A DNA stretch of 64,000 bases from Parietichytrium sp. I65-24A. Lineage: Eukaryota > Sar > Bigyra > Thraustochytrida > Thraustochytriidae. Every line of letters starts with the position of its first letter. Position 1 is the first letter of the stretch. The DNA is taken from NCBI GenBank assembly GCA_012862575.1, contig BLSF01000031.1, forward strand, positions 454,626-518,625. The letters run 5' to 3'. The position numbers and the translations under genes are program-made. Below the pieces are notes generated by a model that worked only from the letters and a program-made list of their open reading frames with translations, made no database searches and was not told the origin of the DNA. Below are positions 21,957 through 32,700 of the stretch, piece by piece.

Positions 21957-24237
21957 ATGAGGGAGGAGCAGATTGTTAATGCCGTCACGTTCTTGACGCA
22001 TCCGAAAGTCCAAGCGGCTACTCTGGAGGAGCGGCTCACGTTTCTGAGGAACAAGGGCCTTACTGAGGACGAAATCGAAGAGTCTGTCAAGCGGGCAGAG
22101 CTGCAAAAGGCCGGAGGAAAAGAAGGAAGTGCAAATGGCGACGCAGAGATCACACCAGGGGCGCAAGGTGTGACTACTGGAGCCCCACCACTGCAGCCGG
22201 GAAGCTTTCAGCCCCCACCGCAACCCCCGACGGCCAAGGACTCGTGGGTGACCAAGGTGTTGGTGCCGGGGACGCTGGCACTTTCTGCTGGGGCCGGACT
22301 CGCCTTTTTGTATAAAACGATGGTACTCAAGCAAAGCGCCCCGCAGCAGTGGTTTGGCCCATTCGGGCCTCCTCCTCCAGTAGCGAATGGCCAGATGCCA
22401 CCAAATGTGCCTTATTCCCCAACTCATGTCGCAGGCTCTGCACAAGGTGTGCAACAGCAGCAGCAACAACAGCAGCATCTGGTGGAGGATCATCGCTCGC
22501 AATCTCTGCCTGGAGCCCCGGGGGCGAAGGACGCGCTTGTGGCACAAGGAAAGCCAATTCCAAACATAGATACCTTCAGCGCCAACAACAGGGACGATGC
22601 TATGGTTGCATTGGATGCTTCCGCAATGTTCGGGAAGGCGCCGTACGCCAGTGCAGAGTCGATGATGTGGGGTGGAAATGGATACTCTGGCTCAAGTCAG
22701 GCGAATGAAGAGCTGATAAGTGCGGTCAAGCAGCAGAGCGAGCTGCTCAAAGATATGGGCTCCTCTTTGCAAGCGTTGGTGTCACAAATGAGCTCGAAGC
22801 CTTCACAAGGTGGTGAGGGTAGCTCTGCCTGGATCGCGACATTGGTAAGTCTTAGGTTTCGATCTCGGGTTGTCGTTTAAATGGCGATGGATTGCTAACC
22901 TGTTTGAATTTTTGAAGTCCCAAGCTCAAAGCGACATGCGATCTGAGCTCAACGCCATCAAGACGCTTCTTCTCGCTGGTACCCCTCCAAGCGACGTTGC
23001 CGCCAAACTGGCGGAGCTGGGGAGCAAGACGGCGGCGTCTTCCTCGGAAGACCCAGCCACCAAAGCGCAGGAGTCGGCGAGTCTACTGGACAACTTGATC
23101 CAGGCAGCATCTGCGGAGCGCTCTAGCACGCCGGCACCAAAGGAGGAGGAGCCAGCGAAGCCCACAAATGAGGAGATTGTGGAAACTCGGATGCAGGAGT
23201 CTCGGACTGCGTTGACGAAGATGGTTCAGGATTGCGCCAGGGAGACCCTTCGCCCAGCAGTGAACGTCCTCCTCATGTATTTTCGCAACTTGGTGAAAGA
23301 GCCACATGTCCCCCGCTACTGGCGAATTCAGCGGACCAACTCGCACTACATGTCCAGCTTGGGCAAGGTCGAGCACCATCTCGACTTCCTCAAGGCAAAC
23401 GGCTTCGTCGAAAAATCACAGGGCTTGGCCGGATCTTCTCGCAGCCCAATGTTAGAGTGGTCCGATCAGTGGCGTGACAACGTGGAGAACTGGTCCATCG
23501 ACGTTTTGAAGGATTCCATAAAAAATTTGGAGGAGGTCTTGAAGTCACTGGGTGAACCACAGAGAGCAGCAACCAGCAGCCCAGTCCCAAAACAAGAGCA
23601 GCAACAACAAGCTCCTGCAAAGTTTGTCGCCGAACCTTTCAAAATGCCTCAGACAGGGTCATCCTCTACCAGTGCGAATGCAGCGCCGGCAAGCCAAGCT
23701 CCCGAACCTGCGCCGGCGACAAGCAAGACTTATTTCCTGAATGACAACGCCAACACAAACACCTCAACCTCGGCATTTACTCCACCCAAACCCACCGAAG
23801 CTGCGAATACCGAAGCGCAGTCACAGAATGGATCCGAGGAGGGACAGCATCCCCAATCTTACGCAGACATTATCCGGATGGTGCAAGAGGGCAAGACGCC
23901 ACCGGGAGTTCGGAACATCCCGAATCAGCTAAGCCAAGATGCAGCGAACCCTTCCCAATCCAAACTCCAAGCCCCTCCAAAGCCTTGGGAGCTTGCGGCT
24001 TCTACCAGTGAGTCATTGCCACACAGCTTCACGAATGAAAGCGACGCTGCCACCGAGGAAGAAAATGGCAGCATGTACCATCCTTCCTTACTCGCTGAGG
24101 ACGACGAGGATGACAGTGCCGCCGCTACAAACGATGTCGTTGGCCAAGCTTCAACCTCGGACCCTTCTGAGCAGATGCTGGAGTTTTCTACGGCTGGCGT
24201 GCAGGGCCAAGCCTCCGAGGCGTCTTACATGCAATGA
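21957..24237 (+). CDS. PEX14: PEX14 peroxisomal docking protein with PUB-like domain
   Basis: Membrane docking factor for peroxisomal matrix-protein import (binds PEX5/PEX13). Exon 1 is 21957-22844 and exon 2 is 22918-24237. The 73-base intron (GTAAGT..AG) is in phase 0, giving about 735 residues. The start chosen (MREEQIVNAV) begins the conserved N-domain, residues 1-50, which includes FLRNKGLTEDEIEE. A hydrophobic segment follows at about 98-124, then a Gln run (about 166-174). The C-terminus has a Pex14 motif seen in plants and fungi: SYADIIRMVQEGKTPPGVR, then KPWE at about residue 650. Between them, at about 407-463, is a segment resembling a PUB domain (RYWRIQRTN, then LDFLKANGFVEK). An upstream in-frame ATG at 21918 would add 13 residues but falls outside the domain. 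Identification as PEX14 is strong; the PUB call is by eye. Confidence 0.88.
22845..22917 (+). other. 73-base spliceosomal intron of PEX14
   Basis: Donor GTAAGT directly follows an ATTG exon end; the acceptor is TTTTTGAAG. Removal joins two open frames in phase 0 within a region predicted to be coiled-coil-like (SSLQALVSQMSS, then MRSELNAIKTLLL). Confidence 0.85.
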
Positions 24238-24946
24238 TCTGCACCACATACATCACTTGACTGTCGTCGCCTAAATTATTTTTATTTTGTTTCGTGACTT
24301 TCCAACACAAGGCCGTCCAATCAGCCCACTGTTGCCAGCTCTAAAAATCGGCCTTTTCCCGTTCTGTCGTCTACTGAATCTGAACTCTGAACTCTGCACA
24401 GCACATAATTTGCTCAAATGCATGCACTGGAAACCGTTGAAGAGCATTCCGTCTTAATTAAAACTTTGGATTGAACTATGGACACATATACTTGGACTCG
24501 AAGCGACGTCAGCAGTGCACCGACGCTACCTGCGCAGCAGTTCACTTTCATCAAAGTTCTGCCAGAATAACCAAAACCCAACAAACCTTCGACAATCTCG
24601 ACAATCTCGAGACAAGAGGAACATAGAAAGAATGGCTCGTTGACATTCGTTGACTGTGAATGAAAACACATTCTAACTACAAGCTACCCCTCCCCGCGCA
24701 TGACGCCATCCCACCTGACTACGCCTTCACCCACCCTCATCTCTACCACCAAACCTTTCATGACGTCAGCCAGTCTTCCCAACCCCAATACCCCAATGCA
24801 CCCAAGAAGTTACTTACACGCGCACGTCCCCGCACTCCCCACAGCCCAACGCTAGCGCAATCTCAGCTCAACATCTAAGTAACCAGTAGCGCGCATCCAG
24901 TGTGCATCTTACAGCGTGCATCGCCGAATCATTCGCGGCTGGGAGT
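24238..24946. other. intergenic, no gene seen
   Basis: Spacer after PEX14. The first 60 bases are AT-rich (ATTATTTTTATTTTG) and may be the 3' UTR. No other feature can be supported. Confidence 0.45.
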
Positions 24947-26171
24947 ATGGGCGAGAAGGTGTACAGGCGAGGCGCGCCGGAGGAGGGAGACTTGGTGACG
25001 CAGATAGTGTACAGCCCCGCGGAAGTAGGAGGGGTGATGGGTTTTGAGAGAAGTGTGAGTCTTTGATTGATTGATTGATTGATTGATTGTTTGATTGATT
25101 GATTGATTGATGGATGGATGGATGGATTTATGGTTTGCTGTGTTGGTTGTGGTCGTGGATATCAATCAATAAACAACGATTGATTGATTGTTTGATTGAT
25201 TGATTGATTGATGGATGGATGGATTATGGTTTGCTGTGTTGGTTGTGGTCGTGGATATCAATAAACAACGATTGATTGATTGATTGATTGTTTGTTTGAT
25301 TGATTGATTGATTGATTGATGGATGGATTTATGGTTTGCTGTGTTGGTTGTGGTCGTGGATATCAATCAATAAACAACAACGACTGTTGGAAGGCGGGTT
25401 CGTTAATGTTGGAGTTGGAGCGTGTGGTGTTTGGGGTTTGGTGTTTGTTTAGTATGAGAAAAGAGTGTTCCACTGACAGTTGCATTGTATGCTTGGGATG
25501 TATCGTGGGATGCCTGATTTGCTTGCATGTTGGACTTGCATTGATGTTGGCGGTTGGCATGGCTGCTCGGTTGGTTGCTCCTGTGTGAAACTCGCGGCGA
25601 CCAATGTAAATTTGCGCAATAGGTGGAGAAAATCAAGTTGTTTCGCAGGAGCAAGCTTGCGTCAGAAGCCATCGCGTCGCGGAAGAAATTGGCTCGGTTT
25701 GGCGCTGCGCAAGGTGCGGCGGGCATGGAAAGGGGCGTGACAATGGTTGCCATGGATCAGGTTCTCATTGAGGATCCTCTCAGCGAAGAGGCCAGCAAAA
25801 CTGGAGAAGAAAGGCTGATCGAGCGGTTGAAGGCTACCGTCAAGTCGAAGGGAACGCACCGCGGAGATGACGGCGGCGACTATGACTCTTATTTGAGCAA
25901 TCTGCAACAGCAGCAAGGCTCTCGATCGCAGTCCAACTCAAAGTATCGCCAGTCTCCGTCTCGGTACAGAGCATCGAACGCATCACCAGGAAAGGGGAAT
26001 GGCCCAAACCGAAATGCGGGGGGCAGAACGTCGCCAGCATTCACAATGCGCAACGCACAAAACAATAGCAACCCCCGCGGAAATAAGTCGCCAGGCTACG
26101 GTCCGCAAAAGTCGAAGCCCGGCTCTTCTGCTTCGGCTTGGTCTCCTGCCAAGCAAAAACCATCGTCTTGA
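24947..26171 (+). CDS. unrecognised small basic protein, two exons
   Basis: Gene model from splice signals: exon 1 is 24947-25054 (36 codons, starting MGEKVYRRGAPEEGD), the intron is 25055-25622 (GTGAGT..AATAG), and exon 2 is 25623-26171. Both junctions are phase 0. The product is about 218 residues. Its first 90 residues are mixed charged/hydrophobic (KLFRRSKLASEAIASRKKL). After about residue 115 it becomes Ser/Asn/Gly/Gln-rich, basic and probably disordered. I recognise no domain. Exon 2 alone has no ATG near its start, which supports splicing. The intron is filled by a minisatellite. Confidence 0.55.
25061..25378. repeat. three-copy intronic minisatellite with (GATT)n
   Basis: Three direct copies of a roughly 100-base unit. 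Each has a GATT/GGAT tetranucleotide run, then TTTATGGTTTGCTGTGTTGG and GTGGTCGTGGATATCAAT, ending in AATAAACAACG. They lie in the intron of the preceding gene model. Confidence 0.85.
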
Positions 26172-27093
26172 TTCGATGAGCTCAGTAACCCTCGCCTTCG
26201 CGCTCTGACACGGTGGGTATTCTTAGTGTCGATTTGCAAGTTTGATGTGTTGGAATGGTCATTCAGCAAGGGCTAGTAAAACCTGAAATGACAAACCACG
26301 AAGAAAGTTTTGGCAAGGCCATCCCTCTCTCTCTCTACAGAATGAGAGAGGAACTGTCACACACGCACAATCGAGAAACGCAAACGAACAGCAAAGCTCA
26401 GCAGCGCAATGTAAAAGAAAATGTAAAAGAAAAAAGACAGACTTTTTCCGAAACTTTTGGAGTCCACGGCAGTGGCGTACGTACATTGTGGGGAGACGAC
26501 TCACCGAGATATGGACCATGAACGTTTTTGCCTCGTTTAGAAGAAAAACTCTTTCGGAAGAAGAAGAAGAAGAAAAAGAAGAATACAAGGAAGAAAATAT
26601 CAGGTAACAGTAACAGAAGGCGAACTAACTTGAGCAAAGGCTACTACGATACAGCGAAGCAATTCTTTCTCACCAAAGTCAAATTAGATCAAATCAATTC
26701 AGGTATCGTCGTATATGTCACGGAGATGTAACACTAAATGAACGAAAATCAGGTGTTGGAAAACTTTTTTGAGCTTCTCTCGCGGCGAGACTTTAAAGAA
26801 GGGAACGATGAAAGTCAAGGCAAAGCAAGTCATCAGGCACGCACTCGCAGAGACCGACCGACAGCCAGAGGAGAACGAGATGCAGAAAATCAGCAGCATG
26901 TCCAACTCGACACGGTCCCCCACCTCGCATGCAGATTGCGGCTGGCGGGTTTCTCCCTTGGAGACGCGCACTCTAACCAGTCGAGCGGTGGTCGCGCTAT
27001 GCTCCATACTTACTTTTGCGCTGAGAGCAGGCGAAAGCCAGCGAGCGGGAGGAGACAAGATTACAGCGAACAAGTCCAGTCAAGACTCGGGAC
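26172..27093. other. intergenic between convergent genes
   Basis: No gene seen. It contains an AAGAAG/AAAAAG purine run near 26555-26600. Confidence 0.45.
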
Positions 27094-28479
27094 TCACACC
27101 TCAGGCTTGACCCGGGCGGTAGGCGTGGAAACGGAATGTTTCAAGCTGCTTGAGCCACTGGTCTCTGACATGCCCATCGTGGATGCGCTGTCGTCAAACT
27201 CTTCCTCATTGTCAGAGCCTTGCTGAGCAGGGTTCGAAGGGGCCTTCTCGTTGGACTCCCAGAGGTTATTGATCATATACGTGCAGACCTTGTTCTTCTC
27301 AATCCACAAGAGAAACTTGGCCTGCTGTGTGGGGGTGATAGTGGACATGATCATGTCCATCTGCTTTTGCATAGACTCAAAGTTGGAGCCGACGCGAGTC
27401 TGCAGCTCCTTCAGGATGCGCATGCACTCGGCCACGTTCTTGCGCTGTTGCCTGATGCCGTGCCTCATTCCAAGAAGAGTCTTCTTTTGGTCGTCGCTGA
27501 GCTGCAGCTCGCTACACAACATGTTCCAGATCCCACCACCGAAGGTCTTTTGGTTGCGCTTCTCATCGTAAAACTCGTCGTCCTGCTGCAGGCTCCACAG
27601 AGTCATTTTGCTGACAGTGTTGGGGATGAGCAAGGACTTTAGCTGCTTCATGTGAAATTGGATGGCCATGTTACGCTCGTGGCCAAAATCGCTGTACATG
27701 TCCTTGTACTGTGCCAGTGGCGACTTCATTTCGGCTTCGGAGCACTTGCTCTCCAGCAGCTGGCGCATGGCGTTCAGCTCGCCTTGACGGGCGATCTCCT
27801 TGTCCTTGCCATCCTTGCCTTTGTTGACCTGCTTCTCGAGCTCCTGGTTGTACTGGCGCAGCCTCGCGACCTGATCCTCCAAGTTCTTGAACCTCTCACG
27901 CTTCCTGCGGCGGCAGGCTTTCGCAATCTCGCGGTTCCTTTCCAGCCTCTTTTGACGCTTAAAGTTTGGGTCACTTGGGTCCAGATCGCAGCCATCATCG
28001 GACACATCGGGAGACCCCGGTACCATCACCGCGGCGGCAGCTTTGCGCTTGTTCGCTCCTGCAGCCCGCGTGGTCTTGTGCGTGCTCTTGTCCGTGGATG
28101 CTGAGCCGCGGCCTTTGCGGGTGCGAGTGGCCGGTGCCGGTGGGGGTGGTACAGTTTGAGCATTTGAGCTCAGAGCTCCTGCACGTTGTGGCATCTGTTG
28201 TTGCTGTTGCTGCTGAGGAGGGTATCCGCTTTGCATAGGTTCGGGGAAGCCACCTCCGTTGGGCACAGGAAAGGACTCGTCCACGAGGAAAGGGTCCTCC
28301 ATGTCGAACATATTTGCGCCACGGCTGCTTGAACCAAGCAAGTCGCCGCTCATCACCAGCCAGCTCGTCAGATCGCTATCTCCGGGAGCCAAGTCATGCG
28401 CTCCTGAATGTGGCGCTCCTGCGACAAAATTGAGGGCATTGTCGCCGTTCATTTCCGCGTCGTCCAATATGTGATACAA
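27094..28479 (-). CDS. bZIP transcription factor
   Basis: A 461-residue single-exon nuclear DNA-binding protein. The basic region at about residues 174-197 contains the invariant N182-x7-R190 (NREIAKACR) followed by RRKRE. The leucine-zipper-like heptads (LEDQVARLRQYNQELEKQV) extend to about 230. Upstream are a Gln run (89-95), a Pro run and a basic stretch (about 120-147) that may add nuclear localisation. The C-terminal half has a second conserved-looking region with MRHGIRQQRKNVAE and ITPTQQAKFLLWIEKN, a TPxQxAxFLxW pattern also known from other protist and plant bZIP/homeodomain-associated tails (inference). Target genes are unknown. The gene is divergent from Lon, 9.5 kb away. Confidence 0.92.
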   Translation of the reverse strand: MYHILDDAEMNGDNALNFVAGAPHSGAHDLAPGDSDLTSWLVMSGDLLGSSSRGANMFDMEDPFLVDESFPVPNGGGFPEPMQSGYPPQQQQQQQMPQRAGALSSNAQTVPPPPAPATRTRKGRGSASTDKSTHKTTRAAGANKRKAAAAVMVPGSPDVSDDGCDLDPSDPNFKRQKRLERNREIAKACRRRKRERFKNLEDQVARLRQYNQELEKQVNKGKDGKDKEIARQGELNAMRQLLESKCSEAEMKSPLAQYKDMYSDFGHERNMAIQFHMKQLKSLLIPNTVSKMTLWSLQQDDEFYDEKRNQKTFGGGIWNMLCSELQLSDDQKKTLLGMRHGIRQQRKNVAECMRILKELQTRVGSNFESMQKQMDMIMSTITPTQQAKFLLWIEKNKVCTYMINNLWESNEKAPSNPAQQGSDNEEEFDDSASTMGMSETSGSSSLKHSVSTPTARVKPEV

Positions 28480-28639
28480 ATCTCTCGTCCAACCGGCGTT
28501 CTCACCACACCACTACGTGTTAAAACCTGTTCAAAACTTTCAAATGCACTCGCACAATTCCTAATCTCAAAGCTATCTCGCGCTTTTCACCTCAACCTTG
28601 TCCGATGAGTATCCCCTCAGTCCGCCAACCACCATACAA

Positions 28640-28642
<3 letters not shown>

Positions 28643-28674
<32 letters not shown>
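28643..28674. repeat. (AT)n microsatellite
   Basis: About 16 AT dinucleotides, 160 bases upstream of the bZIP start codon. Confidence 0.9.
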
Positions 28675-28679
<5 letters not shown>

Positions 28680-29765
28680 CGTATCTCGCAAGTCCCAGTA
28701 TCTCCTCCGTGTGCGCGCTGTATGCACCGCACTAGCGTAGAGAACGCTAATACCAACTAGACCGCAGGTAGCGACCGAATGAACGCGTCCCAGTGTACGC
28801 GCAGTGGGTCAGGGCGTATGTTGCAGTGTCCTCGGTGGAAGGTTGAGGTTAGGGATTTGTAGGGTTTAGTTTGTGAGGTGTAGGACTGGCAAGGACCTGG
28901 TGGGTGTGTGGCACTCCGGTGATTCCTCGATCCGGTAGAGTCGGCTGTGCGAAACGGTAGAACGCTGCGCGATTGGCGGGCGGTTCGACCAGCGGGAGGG
29001 AACGGGAAAGTAAGGGGAAATGTATGCGGACGGACCGACCAGGCTCTGTGCGTAGGTTTATCGCTAGCCGGTGAATAGCCTAGTGTCTGGATTTCCCGTG
29101 AGGGGCGCGTGCGATCGGACGTCTAAACTTGTCTACCGGATCGCGGTAGCAGCCAGAAGGGATGCACTGTGGAACGACGCAGGTGCGAGACGTCTTCTCA
29201 GCGAACAGACTGTGTTCTCTGGGTTCTGCTCGGGTTCTCGAGCCGGGAACCGGGAGGTGAGACGGAAAGCGACCTGTGTTGCTCGAGTAAAGCGAGCCAA
29301 TCAAAGTCCAGATTCGCGAACAGTTTCCTCAAATATATATCGCAAACCGTGAATTGGACAGACGCAAGCAGCTCGTAGACTAGACAGCGCCAGTCAAAAA
29401 GCAATGCGTCGCGTTGCACCGAGTCAATGACTTGCGATTGCGCGGGTTCGTTCAAGTTTGGTGTCTGCCCGAGTTTGACGACGCAACTTTATTCCCGCTG
29501 ACATTTGCCCAGTCCTTCTATGTCCTTCTGCCACCCTCCGCACTCCGCAGTGAGTGAGGGAGTTAGAGAGTGAGTGAGTGAGCCACTACACAGAGAGAGA
29601 GAGAGAGAGAGAGAAAGACTTCTTCGTTTGACTCGAACTGACTGTGAGTGAAAAGCGACAATCTATGGAATTATGAACTCCCTTCTTCTAACTGTGCATT
29701 ATGAATTTCGAAATATTTTGAAGAATGAAAGAAAGATGAACGAGAAGTTATAAACAAGCTACTGA

Positions 29766-29767
<2 letters not shown>

Positions 29768-29795
<28 letters not shown>
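29768..29795. repeat. (AG)n microsatellite
   Basis: AG dinucleotide run; a similar one lies at 29595-29616. Confidence 0.85.
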
Positions 29796-29799
<4 letters not shown>

Positions 29800-32700
29800 T
29801 GAGTCAGTGGCGAGCTGAAAACCTCAAGGTGGGAGGGGTGCGAGCCACGTGCAGCAAAACTAAGAGTGCGTGTGCGTGTGTGAGTGAGGAAGAGAAAGTG
29901 AGGGGGGAGGGGGAGTAAGGAAGGAATGGGATTAGCAAGTTAGCAAGTTGGGAGACTGAGGAGGAATAATTCTCACAGACAGCAAACAAAAGGACATGGA
30001 CATTTATCCTCACATTGCTCACACAGCTCACACAAAGCCAAAGTCAGTTTCTTCCCAACCCAAGAAAACCCCGGCCTTGCCTTCTCTCTCTCTACTGAAA
30101 GCGCTAGCTCTTAAGTAACAGTACTGACGGTGATCAGTACCTGGTACAGTACTTTGACCAAATAAATTTCTTCTCGTCTGTCTGTCTTATTTGTAGCTCG
30201 AACGCTAATTACTGGATTAGAGAAACGTTTCCCTACATGTCCTCTCCATTTGTTCTTCTTTCTCCTATTCTTTCACGCCAAAGCAATCAATCAATGCAAT
30301 CAATGAGTGGAAAGTAAGGGTGCTGAAGTACTATTACCAGTCACTTGAACTTTCGGGATCGATCGCTGGACCAAAATTCAAACAAACAATTATTTATGAT
30401 TGTAAATTCGAAATTTGATTGGACTTTGTTCTGAAAAAGCAATGATGAGAGCGTTGACTTTCGCGGGCAAATTGAATGGACGGAAAGGACGGAGAGCGGG
30501 AAGTTTCTCTCCTTGTCTGTGTCTCTATGTCTTTGTATCTCCGTGTCTCACTCTCTTTCTCTCCCTCTCTCTCTCGTTCTTTCTTTCCTTCTCCAAAATT
30601 GCCCACTCCGAAATCTCATCGATCGCCTTTTTTTTCCTTTTTTCTTCTGCAAACGAAAGAAGGAAGAAAGGAAGGAAGGAGGAAGAAGGAGTGACTGGGA
30701 GCTGGGCCGGCAGTGACGCTGGCTGTCTCCTCTTCCGAAATTGGTTCTTTCTGCGCCTTCTCTGTCTCTAAGCATGCACGGAATCTGTTCAGAAGTTAGT
30801 TATTCGACATTCGAGAGAAACGTATTTTGCCTTTTCTGGTTGAAAACGTTCTTTTGATTGAAACTTTTGAACATGTGAACGAATTGACAGGAGAAGAATT
30901 CTCACAAAAACTGGAATGCCTTTTTTCGTTTTACTCAGGCTCTACTGCAGTTTCCACCTTAATAAGTAGGAGTCCTCGCCTGCTTTCTCTCCGCCTCCTC
31001 CCCCACTCGCCCGTACAAAAAAAGGGAATCTTTTTATTGCAGTCAACGCGATCAAGAGAGGGGTGGCAATGGACTCCCCTCTCGTGGAAACTCACAAACA
31101 ACTTCAGTGCAGGAATTGTCCGTGAGGAATCCAGCAAGGCCAGCGCTCTTTCCCTCCCATAAGTAAAAAAGTAATACGAAGAGTATACGAAGGGCGGAGT
31201 GCCAGTACTCAGTACACATCCCTACGGCATGGGTATAGGACCAGCTCATGTCCACTAAATTACCGCACGGTAGAAAGCTGTAGAGGCCACAAATTTTGCC
31301 GTCTCCATCAACAGGGTCTATAGGAATCTTAATAATAACGGTAGAGTCAAAGGGAGCACAAAAGTTGTTTTGCTAATTTTGCCAGAAGAATAGGTCCATT
31401 TTCTTTCTGTCTACCAAACTTCAACACGTTCTTCTCTGCCCAAACAGGCAGATAAGTAAATAAATAAACAAACAAATAATTGAAATGAATCAAAGAAGAA
31501 CGGAGAAGCTCTACGTTCACCTTTCTCCCGGTTACCAATACACAGTCAATTCACAGCCAAACTGGTCAGGAGTGTGCGAAACTAGTGACGTCATTAGTCA
31601 ACCTTTATCGATTAATCACTGTATTCAGTAGTGGTATAGTTCACGCAATCGAAGATGACGTCACTTTGGAGCGATGCACTTTTCGGATTTCAGAACGCCA
31701 GCTTGGCTCAGAGGAGTTGGGCAGTTTAGTGTTGGATGGAGTATCCTTTAGGTACTGCTAGGTGGACTTTGCACCAAAGATCGCGTTGTTGGAACTCTCA
31801 TTCAACTCACATAGGATCCCATAGGAAGAGAGGATAGGGAGCAGCTCTGTGTTCGCTGTAATGAGCTCTCAGTGAATAAGCTAATAGTCTGTCTCTACGT
31901 GCTTTTCAATTGATTACTTTGAGTGATTGATCGTGAATGATTGATTGATTTGAGAGAATGGAATTCGGAGAGCAAGTAACGCTCAAAGACGTTGTTCTTT
32001 CGGTCTGCGCTTGTTCTGCTCATTCAATCAAGTTGTTGTTGAAGCTATGCAGCAAGAATGAGCAGACTGTGAACGTTTGAAGTTGCGTGTTTCGTTGTGC
32101 TCGGAAGAAGTAACCGTTCGTTCGGCAACAAGCCTTGAGACTGGGAGAAGAGTGTTTTTCGGAACTTGAAACATTTTTGCCAGCCGGTTCGTTCGCACTC
32201 GACGAGCCAATAACCAGCCAACATTCTCCAAAAAGTTTTTGCTGACTGTACATTCTACAAAAGTTGCCATCGTTTTCTATCGATGAACATGTCTTACAAT
32301 CGTCTTGATACGACGGTGTCGAGCAAAACGATCCAAACACTTATTTTGAGCAGAAATTGGGAAAAGGTGGCCATGGGTCGTTCTTCCTCGTGTAACTATG
32401 AGCAAAAGACAAGTGGTGAAGACCCGGATCTGTGAAGTCTAGCGGTATCACTTCGCGAAGAAACCGACACAGGAAGCATTTGCTTCGACAAGAGCAAAAG
32501 GTCCTTCCAGCAACAGCAACTGCGGCCGGGATCGGCTCGCAGCGCTCTGAAAGAATGCATGTCCTAAACACAAGAATTTAGAATTCGCAGTCAATGAGTT
32601 CAATCAGTTCAAGCGCCTTCAAATGCAGAGAGACTTCGAGACGGTGAGGGAGCTGAAAAGATCGGGCATGCATCGATGGGGTGACGCGCCACGCGGGCTA

